The position numbers were made by a program, and so were the translations under genes. From the NCBI GenBank assembly GCA_030064975.1, contig JASJDX010000008.1, positions 1 through 40,388 on the forward strand: a stretch of 40,388 nt of DNA, written 5' to 3'. Positions 8,024 to 17,333 of this stretch are shown one piece after another (within the stretch, counting starts at the first letter, position 1; every line of letters begins with the position of its first letter). Under the pieces are notes generated by a model that saw only the letters and a list, made by a program, of their open reading frames with translations, was not told the origin of the DNA and ran no database searches. Source of the stretch: Pleurocapsa sp. MO_192.B19 (GTDB lineage: Bacteria > Cyanobacteriota > Cyanobacteriia > Cyanobacteriales > Xenococcaceae).

Positions 8024-9448
8024 TTATCCGACCACAGAATCGATTGGAACCAGAGAGCGTAATAATAAAACAGAATATGGACTTAAAGTAAAAGTCTTAA
8101 GATTAGTTTTTGCTTGGGGATTAAATACTTTAATTCCATCAGCATTTAAGGAATTTATTTGAGTTTTTCCAACTTCAAAAGAGCCATAGTTTTCTGTAAG
8201 ATTGACTTGGGCATATTCGGCTGACTTATTAATTAATAAAAGGGAACGGTTGCCATTTTTTTGCTGAATTGGTAGAGCTTCAATCAAAGAGCGATCGCTT
8301 TGATTTTCCATAACTTTTCCTGTCAAGAATTTAATTGCCCAAGCGAATATTGTTGCTGATGGTCGGAGGTTATTTTTGGGATCAATCATGCCGTAAATGC
8401 CATCTTTTAAATGCCAAGAAGCTGCCATATCTATTTCGGCTTCAGCAAGATGTTTCAAAACTGAAGCAAACCAAACTGCACCAATGTGATTATTTTGCCT
8501 AGTTTCACCAGAATCCCAAGAGTAATTAATATTATATTCACTGAGAAATAAAGGAATTTTTCGTTCGGGAATATGTTTGGCTACTATAGAACGAAATTTA
8601 CGAGTTTGTTTGCCATACTGAGGCGTAAAAGACATAATTTTGTCCGTAGAATCATTAGCATCACCACTCCCATAGCGATGCCAAGAAATAAAATCTACGT
8701 TTTGACTACAGCGAGCGAGAAAATGATTTAATGTTTGAGAATCATCCCAGGTCAAAACTGGACCTCCAACCTTAATTTGCGGGTCTACCTTTTTCATTCT
8801 TATGACTACTTTGTTGTAAATTTGCCATAATTCATCTAGCTTTCCTGCATTTTTGTATGGTTTATCCAGTTCGTTGAACGGTTCCCAGTAGGTAATTTGT
8901 CTGTTTTGAGTTTTATTGAGAATTCTCACTAATTCGCCACAGAAATGAGCATAGTTGTCATATTCCGTAGAATCGAGTAAACCATTGCTACTTTTCATCC
9001 AGATTGGCCAGCGAGGAATTGTCTGTACTATTTTTGGTTGGTGAGAATACGAAGCATCATAACAGGCTCTTATTTTGGATTCATCCCAGCTTTTAGTAGT
9101 AGAATCGCTCCACTTTTCACTGAGTTTTGCATAGTGGATACGGATTAGACGAATGTTGAGTTGAGCCAGCAAATTTTGAAATTCGTTATCTGCTGCGTGT
9201 TTAGGATCGGCAATCTCATAGTCGTTAGAGCCAAAAACCAAAGGTGTGGTCTTTGATATTGCTGTTGACCAGTCAACGCTGACCCCAACATCACTATATT
9301 TAGCATATTTAGCCTGTGAAGATAGAAAATTTACCGACTCAAAATTAGAACCAAACAAGTCAGAACTCAGAACTTGCTGGCTGTCAACTATTAGTTTAGT
9401 TAATACCGTACTCGCTGTCGTTAAGTGCAAAAATCTTCTTCTTTTCAC
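8024..9448 (-). CDS. Secreted GH39-like glycosidase
   Basis: A 474-residue glycoside hydrolase of clan GH-A. The N-terminus (KRRRFLHLT, then a hydrophobic stretch) looks like a Tat-type or related export signal. The barrel carries the expected two glutamates: acid/base in the WEPFNE motif (Glu193) and nucleophile in FLSEYN (Glu304). Other GH39-like marks are the early RIHYAKLSEKW region, ISWHRYG (255-260), and the late SWHLKDGIYGMID and LRPSATIFAWAIKFL. The GTG at 9446-9448 is the start; an in-frame stop lies just upstream. It is encoded beside the co-polymerase/tyrosine kinase gene, on the same strand. By analogy with PslG, the GH39 enzyme of the Psl locus, it may trim or release the polymer made here. 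The family is likely; the substrate is not known. Confidence 0.82.
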   Translation of the reverse strand: MKRRRFLHLTTASTVLTKLIVDSQQVLSSDLFGSNFESVNFLSSQAKYAKYSDVGVSVDWSTAISKTTPLVFGSNDYEIADPKHAADNEFQNLLAQLNIRLIRIHYAKLSEKWSDSTTKSWDESKIRACYDASYSHQPKIVQTIPRWPIWMKSSNGLLDSTEYDNYAHFCGELVRILNKTQNRQITYWEPFNELDKPYKNAGKLDELWQIYNKVVIRMKKVDPQIKVGGPVLTWDDSQTLNHFLARCSQNVDFISWHRYGSGDANDSTDKIMSFTPQYGKQTRKFRSIVAKHIPERKIPLFLSEYNINYSWDSGETRQNNHIGAVWFASVLKHLAEAEIDMAASWHLKDGIYGMIDPKNNLRPSATIFAWAIKFLTGKVMENQSDRSLIEALPIQQKNGNRSLLLINKSAEYAQVNLTENYGSFEVGKTQINSLNADGIKVFNPQAKTNLKTFTLSPYSVLLLRSLVPIDSVVG

Positions 9449-9505
9449 AGCAATGATTCAAAAATATTATTGATGATTAACTAGCTAAGAGCTATTGAAA
9501 TTCGT

Positions 9506-11671
9506 TTAAGTTGCCTCCGCCTCGGATGTCAAAAGATAATTGGAACGAGTTGAATACGTCGAATACGAATATTGTTCAGTGTTCTTTTTAACTCCATTAA
9601 CAACTAGACCCAGAATACGAGATTTGTTTTGAGTAAGTTGATCCAAGCTACTGTTAACAGAATTACGTTTGCTTATTCCTGGACGAACGACAAATAAGAT
9701 ATCTGAAATCATTGATGTCATAATAACTGCTTCACTGGTAACACTAACGGGAGATGTATCGACCAGGACATAATCATAATTACCAGATAATTCTGCCGCT
9801 CTGAGCCTTCCGTCGAATTGTCCTTGAGAAACTAAAGCTATAGTTTTTCCTGCTTCTGGAGATTGAGTAACCAATAAATCAAGATTTGCCTCCACATGTA
9901 CTGGGTGTTTAAAGTTGGATTGTATTTCTGGATTGTAATTGAAGTGTCGGCTTAATTCTGCCTTATGATAATCTGCATCTACCATTAGTACCCTATGTCC
10001 CAAATTGGCTAATGCTTGACCTATTCCTATAGTTGCACTAGTTTTTCCTTCTCCTGTTTCTGCGCTGGTAATTAGCAATCTATGAGATTGCTTAGGGGGA
10101 GAATCAATCGAGATTAATTCTAATTGTGTCGATTCTAATTCTTCTGCGGCGGATAATAACTTTGAACCCAGAGTGGGGTTAGTAATTTTGGTCTGAGAAG
10201 CGATTGCCGAGGCTAACTTTTCAAATTCTACTTCTGCATAATGCGGTAGATTTAAAGTGAAATCAGAATTTTTAAATTTAGGAATACAAACCACAAAGGG
10301 AAAATTAGATGAGTGAAGATCTTTTGCATCTAATAAAGGATCTGAGTTTTCTAACAGAAGCAACAGTGCTGTGCTACCTACAAATGAGGTGAGTAAAGAA
10401 CCGAGAATAATTAGTTGGCTATTATGACTAGAAGGTTGGGAATCAGCTTCTGGTGGATCGATTACTTGAACATTGGGATAGGTATCAAAAGAGTTAATCC
10501 CGGCCTGTTGTACCTGAGCTATTAAACCTTGATATACACCTTCTGCAATATCTTTTTGTCTTTTTAGCTTTGATAATTGAGATCGATTTTGAGGAATAGA
10601 TTCCAGCTTGACATTTATTTGCTCAATCTGAGATTCTAATTGCTCTGCTTGTTTTTGACTAGCTTCAGCTTCGCTTTCTAATAATACCAATTGTTGAATT
10701 AAACTGGCTCGTCCTTGACCATCGTTACTTACAGTAGAGTCGATTTGTACTTCTTCCCCAGCATTATCTACGTACTGTTGTAATTGATGTTTTAATTCTT
10801 CTCGTTCTAAGAGTAATGACTGTATTCTGGGATCTTCATTAGTAAAGTTGGCTTGAAGCCCATTCAAAGTGCTTTCTATTTCTACCAGCTTATTTCTCAG
10901 AAACTGATAATCTTTGTTTTCTCCCAAACTCAAAGAGCGAATAGCTTCATCAGGCGTAAGTCCTAATCTTTGAGAAATAGCTGCAATTTGTTTTTGATTT
11001 GCTTGTGCTTTTGCTTTTGCTTGCTCTTGTAAAGAGGTAAGGTCACCAACTACTTTAACCATACCTTTGACTTGTTCTTCACTACTAATCAGTCGTGAAT
11101 TTTGCTCGAAGTCAGCTAATTCTCGCTCTGCTTTTGCTAAATTTTCTTTAGCTTCTTCGATTTGCTTTTGATTGGTTTGAAATTGTTGCCGACTTTGATT
11201 ATCAGCTTGTCGTAATTGATTGAGTCGTTCCTGATACGCTTTTATCCAATTAGCTGTTCTTTGGCGAGCTAATTCAGGACTCGAAGCAGTTACATTTAAA
11301 TTGAAAGTATTAGAGTTTTCAGCAAGCAACACCTCAAAGAATTTTTTATAGCCTGAAACACTGGAAAAAAGCTCTTTTTCTGGGTCTGAATCCAAAACTT
11401 GTTTCAATACTGGATTACTGATTAAAATGGATTCTTGAGCTAAAAGCGGATCCATGGAACTAGAAAAATTTACGCCACTATTTTTCAAAGAACCAAGTGT
11501 TCCTAAATCAGCATCTAGATTTCCACTTGTATTAGGCAAAATTAATTGTGCTTTAGCATCCCAAGTTTTTGGAGAAATAGTAACTTTTCCAATTACAGCT
11601 CCAACTAAAATTAAGTTGAATAATAATAAAGATTTCCAATGTCTCTTTACTTTTGAAGTAAGTTTTTCCAC
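9506..11671 (-). CDS. Wzc/GumC-type polysaccharide co-polymerase with tyrosine-kinase domain
   Basis: A 721-residue inner-membrane protein. Two membrane helices (about 14-32 and 419-440) bracket a Wzz-type periplasmic part rich in coiled coil (about 130-375), with the proline-rich motif IDPPEADSQPSS before helix 2. The cytoplasmic domain is a bacterial tyrosine kinase: Walker A AETGEGKT (537-544), Walker A' LMVDAD (562-567) and Walker B DYVLVDTS (633-640). The tail has four closely spaced tyrosines (701, 703, 706, 712), the expected autophosphorylation cluster. Such proteins control chain length in Wzx/Wzy polymerisation and switch with their phosphorylation state. The start is the GTG at 11669-11671, preceded at good distance by AAGGAAAG. 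A partner OPX export protein is not in the window. Confidence 0.92.
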   Translation of the reverse strand: MEKLTSKVKRHWKSLLLFNLILVGAVIGKVTISPKTWDAKAQLILPNTSGNLDADLGTLGSLKNSGVNFSSSMDPLLAQESILISNPVLKQVLDSDPEKELFSSVSGYKKFFEVLLAENSNTFNLNVTASSPELARQRTANWIKAYQERLNQLRQADNQSRQQFQTNQKQIEEAKENLAKAERELADFEQNSRLISSEEQVKGMVKVVGDLTSLQEQAKAKAQANQKQIAAISQRLGLTPDEAIRSLSLGENKDYQFLRNKLVEIESTLNGLQANFTNEDPRIQSLLLEREELKHQLQQYVDNAGEEVQIDSTVSNDGQGRASLIQQLVLLESEAEASQKQAEQLESQIEQINVKLESIPQNRSQLSKLKRQKDIAEGVYQGLIAQVQQAGINSFDTYPNVQVIDPPEADSQPSSHNSQLIILGSLLTSFVGSTALLLLLENSDPLLDAKDLHSSNFPFVVCIPKFKNSDFTLNLPHYAEVEFEKLASAIASQTKITNPTLGSKLLSAAEELESTQLELISIDSPPKQSHRLLITSAETGEGKTSATIGIGQALANLGHRVLMVDADYHKAELSRHFNYNPEIQSNFKHPVHVEANLDLLVTQSPEAGKTIALVSQGQFDGRLRAAELSGNYDYVLVDTSPVSVTSEAVIMTSMISDILFVVRPGISKRNSVNSSLDQLTQNKSRILGLVVNGVKKNTEQYSYSTYSTRSNYLLTSEAEAT

Positions 11672-11747
11672 GATCTTTCCTTAAAGGTAAACTAATTGAA
11701 CAAAACTGGTCTAGAATATTTATCTTGAAAATTTAAGCTTATATCCA

Positions 11748-12602
11748 TTACTCAAAAAAGGAGGCATAAGGGCTTCCTTGAAAACGGGTTTTTAGCTCTG
11801 AGTAATTTTGAATTGATTTTTGGAGAGAATTTTTTGACTGTCTTTTGGTGGAAATATAAACAGGAGTTGATTGTACTCCCAGAAAATTTTGAATTTTTTC
11901 CATTTCTGTCATATTATTTTTGACTAAATCTTCATAAAAAACTTTAAGTATTTGGTGGTCTTGAAAAAAATCTTCATTTTCTTGTTCTAATTTTTTTGTT
12001 TGTTCAAAAGCTTTCATGGTTTGTTCGTAGTCTAGTTGAATTGTCGGCTCACTTTGGGTATGGCGATCGCGAAGTTTGCTAGCCCAATCACTTTTTAAAT
12101 ACCAGGTATTAGTAGTTAAAGCCATTTGCTGAGAAACATGAGTTTTTAATAAATTTCTCCTGACTAAATGGATAATTTTGATTTCCTGTCTCTCCTTTAA
12201 ATATTGCCAGATTTCTTTTTGTTTTCCTACTTTAGCGTGATAGTAAAATAACTTAAATCCAACTGCACTGATATTTAATGGCATCTCTCTATATACAAAA
12301 TCATCCAACAATTTAACTGGATGATTTTGCTTTAAATTTCTAATATTTTGGATATCGTAGTTGATATAATCCCAAAATTCTTTCGGACTTTGATCTGGAC
12401 TAAAAATTTCATAAAACATCCTAATATTTTGATGAAACTGTAATTGATTGAGTGACAAATTAGAGCCTGTTCGAGAGCGACAAAGAATGATGAATTTTGT
12501 GTAATCTTGATGACCTTTAATTAAATTGAATTTTAGAGCAAGATCTTGAATTACAGACTTGCCTCGTTTAGCTTTTAAAAGTATTTCTGGTTTAGAAATC
12601 AT
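11748..12602 (-). CDS. Sulfotransferase
   Basis: A 284-residue soluble enzyme. The PAPS 5'-phosphosulfate loop is seen as ILCRSRTGSNLS (39-50) and the 3'-phosphate-binding strand as HLVRRNLLKTHVS (145-157), both in the usual order and spacing for the sulfotransferase fold. It would move sulfate from PAPS to a sugar or lipid-linked sugar; position within the polysaccharide locus suggests that the polymer is sulfated. The start ATG (12600-12602) has GGAAGA at good spacing. The genes on both sides run in the same direction with short gaps, so cotranscription with the polymerase and co-polymerase genes is likely. A second, decayed sulfotransferase lies at 17095-17266. Sulfate acceptor unknown. 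Confidence 0.85.
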   Translation of the reverse strand: MISKPEILLKAKRGKSVIQDLALKFNLIKGHQDYTKFIILCRSRTGSNLSLNQLQFHQNIRMFYEIFSPDQSPKEFWDYINYDIQNIRNLKQNHPVKLLDDFVYREMPLNISAVGFKLFYYHAKVGKQKEIWQYLKERQEIKIIHLVRRNLLKTHVSQQMALTTNTWYLKSDWASKLRDRHTQSEPTIQLDYEQTMKAFEQTKKLEQENEDFFQDHQILKVFYEDLVKNNMTEMEKIQNFLGVQSTPVYISTKRQSKNSLQKSIQNYSELKTRFQGSPYASFFE

Positions 12603-12681
12603 GATTTTCTTCCAAATATTTAGTTGCTTTGATTTTAATTGCTTTGAACTTAAAAAATTGGCACTGTTAATGATATTTTTC

Positions 12682-14004
12682 TCACCATATTCTCTTTAAA
12701 TTAGATCGCTGTTTTTTTTGTGTTTCTGATAGCACTGCTCCTAACCAAATAAAGAAAAACCAGATGTATACCGATATCCAGGACAAAGGAAGACCTTGAA
12801 GGAAAACGTACAAGGCGACCAAGCCAGCGACAGCTTGTTGACAAAGCTGATTTCCTTCAACAGCAGATTTCCAGAAAGTTCCAACAGTTGTAGCCAGGGC
12901 GGCAATAAAAAAAATAAAGCCCAAGATACCATGTAAATAAAGAACAGCAGCATAGGTAGAGAAAGAACCGAGTTGGATCTTGTAAGTGTGCCAGTTGGCT
13001 GTGCCTTGAGCAATTCCCCAGCCCAGCCAAGGCGATTCCTGCCAGGCTTCAAGAGTCTTTCTCACAACGAATTCACGGTCTGTTGATGAAGCTTGACGAG
13101 CTTGGTTAAAAACTTCTAATGGTTTGTTAATTAAATCGGATAAAGTCCACTCCCACAAAGTACATACGAAGGCGGTAGAGGCGATAAACCAAAGATAGAC
13201 TTGACGCGCTAAAAAATTTTTAAAGCTGGCATTAGTGGCAATAGCGATCGCTAGACAGACAAAAGCTAAACGACTTTGACTAATAAACACTGCACTCAAA
13301 CTACCAGCTAAAGCTAGATTGCGCAAGCGAGTATTGGGTTCTCTCAAGCAAATAAAAAAGCTCAAAAGACCACATATTCCAGGAATAGGATAATCTCCCA
13401 TGTATAGTGAAGACCTGGGCAAATTCATCCCAAAGAAAGGTTTGAAGCTTGCTGAAAAATTCACCATCAAACTTAGTTTGTTTCCTGGTGTAAGGTTTGC
13501 CAGCGGTGGATAAAATGCCCCAATATTGATTCCTGCAAAAAGTAAAATAAGCTGAAGGCAAATTAATACTAGATAGCCGATTGCCATCCAAGCAACTGCC
13601 CGTGTAATTAAGCGAGAATCGATTTTATGCCAAAAGGAGAGTGACAAACAGGCAAAAATTAAAAAGTAGCCCTTAAAAAAAGTAACTAAAGTAGAAGCTA
13701 CTTTAATCAGTTCAAAATTGACGCTGCTCAAACCGATTAATGCTGTCCCTAACATTACTATGGACATTGCTAACCAAGCCCAGGCACACATAGGCAGAGG
13801 TTCTCGGATCGGCTTATCAAAATCGAACGACAAAGCCAGCAAAGAGATAACAACCGTTGGATAAAACAAAGGCTGTATCCCGAGTAGCCACCAAACAGGA
13901 GTTAAGACAATGGTTAAGTAAAGAATACGCTCGGCAAATGATAACTTGGTTGATTTGAGATATTCTTGTTTGAACAGAAATGATTTGTCGATCGCTTTAA
14001 GCAT
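12682..14004 (-). CDS. Wzy / O-antigen-ligase-like polymerase
   Basis: A 440-residue integral membrane protein with about ten to twelve hydrophobic helices spread over its length and little else. The long loop in the second half has the O-antigen ligase/Wzy-like pattern: QASSTDREFVVRKTLEAW followed by ESPWLGWGIAQG and, at the next helix, LYLHGILGFIFFIAAL. Such proteins join lipid-linked repeat units or transfer a polymer. In this locus, with Wzx and a Wzc-type protein, the polymerase role fits best. The start ATG lies 14 bp after the upstream GT2 stop, so the two are very likely cotranscribed. Function is inferred from topology, loop pattern and context, since the family is weakly conserved. 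Confidence 0.85.
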   Translation of the reverse strand: MLKAIDKSFLFKQEYLKSTKLSFAERILYLTIVLTPVWWLLGIQPLFYPTVVISLLALSFDFDKPIREPLPMCAWAWLAMSIVMLGTALIGLSSVNFELIKVASTLVTFFKGYFLIFACLSLSFWHKIDSRLITRAVAWMAIGYLVLICLQLILLFAGINIGAFYPPLANLTPGNKLSLMVNFSASFKPFFGMNLPRSSLYMGDYPIPGICGLLSFFICLREPNTRLRNLALAGSLSAVFISQSRLAFVCLAIAIATNASFKNFLARQVYLWFIASTAFVCTLWEWTLSDLINKPLEVFNQARQASSTDREFVVRKTLEAWQESPWLGWGIAQGTANWHTYKIQLGSFSTYAAVLYLHGILGFIFFIAALATTVGTFWKSAVEGNQLCQQAVAGLVALYVFLQGLPLSWISVYIWFFFIWLGAVLSETQKKQRSNLKRIW

Positions 14005-14017
14005 AAGTCTGTACCAT

Positions 14018-14965
14018 TTATGCTCCCTTAACTTGTTGCGTTTTTATTCTGAACCATGCCCGAAGCGTTCTCCTGGCATTTTTGGGAACGAACCACATCA
14101 GAAAATATAAAATTAGATCGATAGGCTTAGGCTTACCGCGAGCAAACGCTTCTTGGAGCAAAGACCAAAACACCTGCCATTGCCTTTCTCTGGCAGCTTG
14201 CGGACTTACCTGAGTCATAATAAAGCCTGAATAGGCTCGTGGGGTAACTAAGTTTTGACTGTTGCGAATCCAAGCTAGAGATTGTTTCCAGTTACTCATG
14301 CTACTGGTACTTTGACCTTTTTGCCAGCAATACCAAATAGCTAAAGTTTCGGCGACAAATTCAATTCTGACATCTTCTAAAACATCTACTTTTAACAACC
14401 AGTCCCAATCTTGGTGCTTTGATAATCCCTCCTGAAAAGGAAATTTTTCTAACAGCTCTCTTTTAGTAAAAATAGTTGAAGTTTGAATTAATCCTTCTCC
14501 AAAAGAAAGAGAATTGCGTGCCAAAAGGTATTCACTTAAGGGTTCATCCGCCTGGGGAAATCTACGAGGATAGGTAAATTCGCCTTTTGGTGTGCGAGCA
14601 GTAAGAGAACAACTAATAATGGGATATCTAGACTGAGATTTTTCGGCTACTGCTAACTGTCGCTCCAATTTTTGAGGCAACCATTCATCATCATCATCTA
14701 AAAAAGCAATCCATTCACCTCTGGCTTTAGCAACCCCTGCGTTACGCGCCCCTGCACCTCCTTTGCTATCAGTAAGCTGTACTATCTTTAAACGAGGTTC
14801 ATTAATTTTTTCTAATTCCTTACTAGTTGATATATCTAAACCATCAATAACAACTATAATTTCAATTTCTTTTAAGGTTTGTGCTATAGAACTTTCTACG
14901 GCTCGCTTAACTAATTGAGGTCTATTTCGGGTAGGAATTATTACACTAATAGTCGGTTTCAACAT
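14018..14965 (-). CDS. Glycosyltransferase family 2
   Basis: A GT-A fold transferase beginning with the classic TISVIIPTRNRPQLVKRAVES strand and helix. The nucleotide-sugar and metal site is LDDDDEW, close to residue 90, after the GGAGARNAGVAKARGEW segment. I place the start at the ATG at 14963-14965 because GGAG stands 6 nt before it; longer reading from a GTG at 14989 or ATG at 14977 would add up to eight residues with no better ribosome site. It would add one sugar to the lipid-linked repeat unit in the cytoplasm; donor and acceptor are unknown. The polymerase gene follows after 13 bp. Confidence 0.9.
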   Translation of the reverse strand: MLKPTISVIIPTRNRPQLVKRAVESSIAQTLKEIEIIVVIDGLDISTSKELEKINEPRLKIVQLTDSKGGAGARNAGVAKARGEWIAFLDDDDEWLPQKLERQLAVAEKSQSRYPIISCSLTARTPKGEFTYPRRFPQADEPLSEYLLARNSLSFGEGLIQTSTIFTKRELLEKFPFQEGLSKHQDWDWLLKVDVLEDVRIEFVAETLAIWYCWQKGQSTSSMSNWKQSLAWIRNSQNLVTPRAYSGFIMTQVSPQAARERQWQVFWSLLQEAFARGKPKPIDLILYFLMWFVPKNARRTLRAWFRIKTQQVKGA

Positions 14966-15013
14966 TGCTTGCTCCATAAGTTTAGTCACCTAAAATTATT
15001 AGTAATTGTGGGA

Positions 15014-15985
15014 TTAGTAATTGTGGGATATTCCTCCCATCATTACGCGCATTTTTTCTGAGTTAAGTCCCCATTTCAAAGCAAATAAAATGAAAAGTAT
15101 TTTTATTCTTTGAAATACTGAGTAATCACCTTTGATTGCCACAACCAAAATATCTTTAGGAATTGCTAAAAGGTTTAGAGCAACCTCATAAACTATTTTT
15201 AATTGAAAGACATGGTTTTGATATTTTTCTCGATAAGCATCGGCTCTCCCTCCTGCCATACGAAGATAGCGACGATAAATCTGTTGAAATGAATATCTAG
15301 CTGGATGGGAAACAATTGCTGTTTCAGCGTATTTAATGCCATAGCCTTGTCTATAAACAAGTTGACACCACTCGCGATCGCCATTGGATTTTAATTGATG
15401 ATTAAACTTACCTACTTTTTCAAAAATTGCTTTATGGGTAAATAAATTAGCTGTAGGAGTAAAATTATTTCTTTCTATGTGTCTTTTTTGCGGAAAAGCA
15501 GTTAAATCTTCATATAATTCAACAGCCGTTAAACGAATAGGATCGCGAAAGAAAAGTTTAATTCTACCACCAATAATGCCACAATCAGGATTATTTTTTA
15601 ACTCTGCGACTCCATTTTTAATCCAATCAGGATCAGGAATACAATCAGAATCAGTAAAAGCCAATATCTCTCCTTTGGCAACACTTAGTCCTTTATTGCG
15701 AGCAGCATAAGAACCAGGTTGAGCTTCATAAATAGTAGATGCTTGCTGGTATTTATTAACAATTTCTACAACACTTTCATCTGAAGCATTATCTACCACA
15801 ATAACTTCGTATAAATCTTGAGGATAGGTTTGCTTTTCTAGTGCAGCCAGACACTTTTCTAAACGTTCTGCATCGTTATAAACAGGAATAATGACGGAAA
15901 CTAATGGAGTGTTTTTCATTTGTTTTAAAAGATTACTAAACTTATCTAAAGAATATACTTTACTTGAAAATGTATTTAGAGACAC
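15014..15985 (-). CDS. Glycosyltransferase family 2 with hydrophobic C-terminus
   Basis: GT-A transferase: PLVSVIIPVYNDAERLEKCL opens the domain, VIVVDNASDE and GSYAARNKGLSVAKGE follow, and the DXD-type metal site is FTDSDCIPDPDW (DSD about 112-114). A typical GT2 acceptor/catalytic region with NGDREWCQLVYRQGYGI lies further on. The C-terminal 60 residues contain hydrophobic helices and may bind the membrane. The first possible start is the GTG at 15983-15985, which overlaps the end of the upstream GT4 gene by 10 bp. An ATG 22 codons later is directly before the GT2 core and could be the true start. Overlap argues for translational coupling. Sugar unknown. Confidence 0.88.
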   Translation of the reverse strand: MSLNTFSSKVYSLDKFSNLLKQMKNTPLVSVIIPVYNDAERLEKCLAALEKQTYPQDLYEVIVVDNASDESVVEIVNKYQQASTIYEAQPGSYAARNKGLSVAKGEILAFTDSDCIPDPDWIKNGVAELKNNPDCGIIGGRIKLFFRDPIRLTAVELYEDLTAFPQKRHIERNNFTPTANLFTHKAIFEKVGKFNHQLKSNGDREWCQLVYRQGYGIKYAETAIVSHPARYSFQQIYRRYLRMAGGRADAYREKYQNHVFQLKIVYEVALNLLAIPKDILVVAIKGDYSVFQRIKILFILFALKWGLNSEKMRVMMGGISHNY

Positions 15986-17085
15986 TTAATATCTATACAT
16001 TTTTGATAAATATTAAGTGTTTTTTTCGCTACACTATTCCAATTTTGTTTTTTGATTGATAGAAAATTATGTTGACCCATGTGCTTTAAATCAGTCCTTT
16101 TACTGATAGCTTCATTCATTGCTTGTAACAAACCATATTCGCTATCAGGATCGTATAAAAAGCCTCCTGCTTCGCTAAGTATTTCATTCATACAACCGAC
16201 ACGGGGAGCAATACAAGGTTTGGCAAAAGACATAGCTAATAATAAAGCCCCTGAAGTTAGAAATTCCTGATAAGGACACACAACTAAATCACAAGCGTTC
16301 ATATATGTCTGAACTTTTTCATTGGGAATAAACTGAAGTATAGGTTTAATATTGTGTTTATTCTCAGCTTTACTTTTGATTAGCTTGAGTAATCTATCAT
16401 CCATAGGTTTGCCAGCTATGACTAAGTAGACTTGCTTTTGATCGCTCTGCAACTGTTCAAAAGCTTCAAGCATTTTTTCTATCCCTTTATATGGACGAAT
16501 TAACCCAAAAAACAACATAACAATGCTTGAATCAGGAATTTTTAAAGCTTGGCGAGCTTCCTTACAGCTAATGTTGTTTTCGTAATCTTCAATATAGTTA
16601 GCATGAGGAACAACATATACTTTGTCAGTTTTTTTAAGACTTAAATTTGTTGTAATTACTTCTTTTGCCGTTGCTGAATGAGAGATAATCGCATTGGCAA
16701 GATGAGCTACAAACCAAGTACAAATTCGATCTGATAATGGATATATACTATCGTGACTCTTAAAATTATGTACTGTCCATACGATTTTTACACCCCTTAG
16801 TTTCAAGAAAATCAACCCAGTAATAAATTTAAATAATTTATATAGGGAAGCTAAATAATTTGAGGCATCGAAGTACATATGCAGCCAGTGTAAATGTAAA
16901 ATTCGAGGTTGCCAATTATTTAATTCAACAGGTAAGAAAACTTTACTGTGAGAGATTCCTTTTGTTTGAACGCCAAAGTTTTCTATATGCTCTGCTAGTT
17001 GTTTTTGATACGGATTTATCTTCAAAAACTTGGGAGCAAAAGCTACTTTTATATCGTTCATTTTGTTTATATCAGACTTATACAT
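15976..17085 (-). CDS. Glycosyltransferase family 4 (group 1)
   Basis: A 369-residue GT-B fold retaining glycosyltransferase. The acceptor domain has ILHLHWLHMY and VWTVHNFKSHD. The donor-side domain starts near residue 187 with MLFFGLIRPYKGIEKMLEAF, followed by VYLVIAG and NACDLVVCPY, and the nucleotide-sugar-binding EX7E-type region EFLTSGALLLAMSFAKPCIAP (about 274-294). An ATG eight codons inside is another possible start; neither has a strong ribosome site. It overlaps the following GT2 gene by 10 bp. Directly upstream, ending 9 bp before this start, is the sulfotransferase relic at 17095-17266, so this gene may now be transcribed through pseudogene DNA. Sugar specificity unknown. Confidence 0.9.
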   Translation of the reverse strand: MYKSDINKMNDIKVAFAPKFLKINPYQKQLAEHIENFGVQTKGISHSKVFLPVELNNWQPRILHLHWLHMYFDASNYLASLYKLFKFITGLIFLKLRGVKIVWTVHNFKSHDSIYPLSDRICTWFVAHLANAIISHSATAKEVITTNLSLKKTDKVYVVPHANYIEDYENNISCKEARQALKIPDSSIVMLFFGLIRPYKGIEKMLEAFEQLQSDQKQVYLVIAGKPMDDRLLKLIKSKAENKHNIKPILQFIPNEKVQTYMNACDLVVCPYQEFLTSGALLLAMSFAKPCIAPRVGCMNEILSEAGGFLYDPDSEYGLLQAMNEAISKRTDLKHMGQHNFLSIKKQNWNSVAKKTLNIYQKCIDIKCL

Positions 17086-17094
17086 AGCTTCTTA

Positions 17095-17266
17095 TTACAT
17101 TAAATATTGTGTATCGCCAGAAAAATGAAATGGACTAGATCTATTCAAATTAGTCAAGGTGTTTTGAATAGCTTTATCTGTCGAAGTACCTCCACATTTT
17201 GGAAGATGCCTAAAAAACTTTTGATAGTGTTCTACCAGTTAATCGTCTATAAAACTTGTTGAACAT
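17095..17266 (-). pseudogene. Sulfotransferase N-terminal relic, frameshifted
   Basis: Reading from an ATG at 17264-17266 gives MFNKFYRRLTGRTLSKVF and a stop in a run of six T. Dropping one T continues as FRHLPKCGGTSTDKAIQ, which matches the 5'-phosphosulfate loop region of one sulfotransferase family (typical form FLHIPKCGGTS). The frame then runs about 25 residues more and ends in two TAA codons just before the GT4 start. So this is the first 50-60 residues of a sulfotransferase with a one-base frameshift and loss of the rest. Similarity is short but the motif is diagnostic. It is distinct from the intact sulfotransferase at 11748. Confidence 0.6.
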
Positions 17267-17333
17267 TAGTTCAATTAATCTCTAATTTACTGGATTTTTA
17301 ATGTTAAGAAAAAGCCAGGAACTCTGCCCAACT

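Noticed and set aside
14005-14017. Short ATG frame with a good GGGAG site just before the polymerase start (MVQTYA)
   Set aside because: Six codons only; the GGGAG belongs to the end of the preceding glycosyltransferase gene. Could aid reinitiation but gives no real support for a leader peptide.
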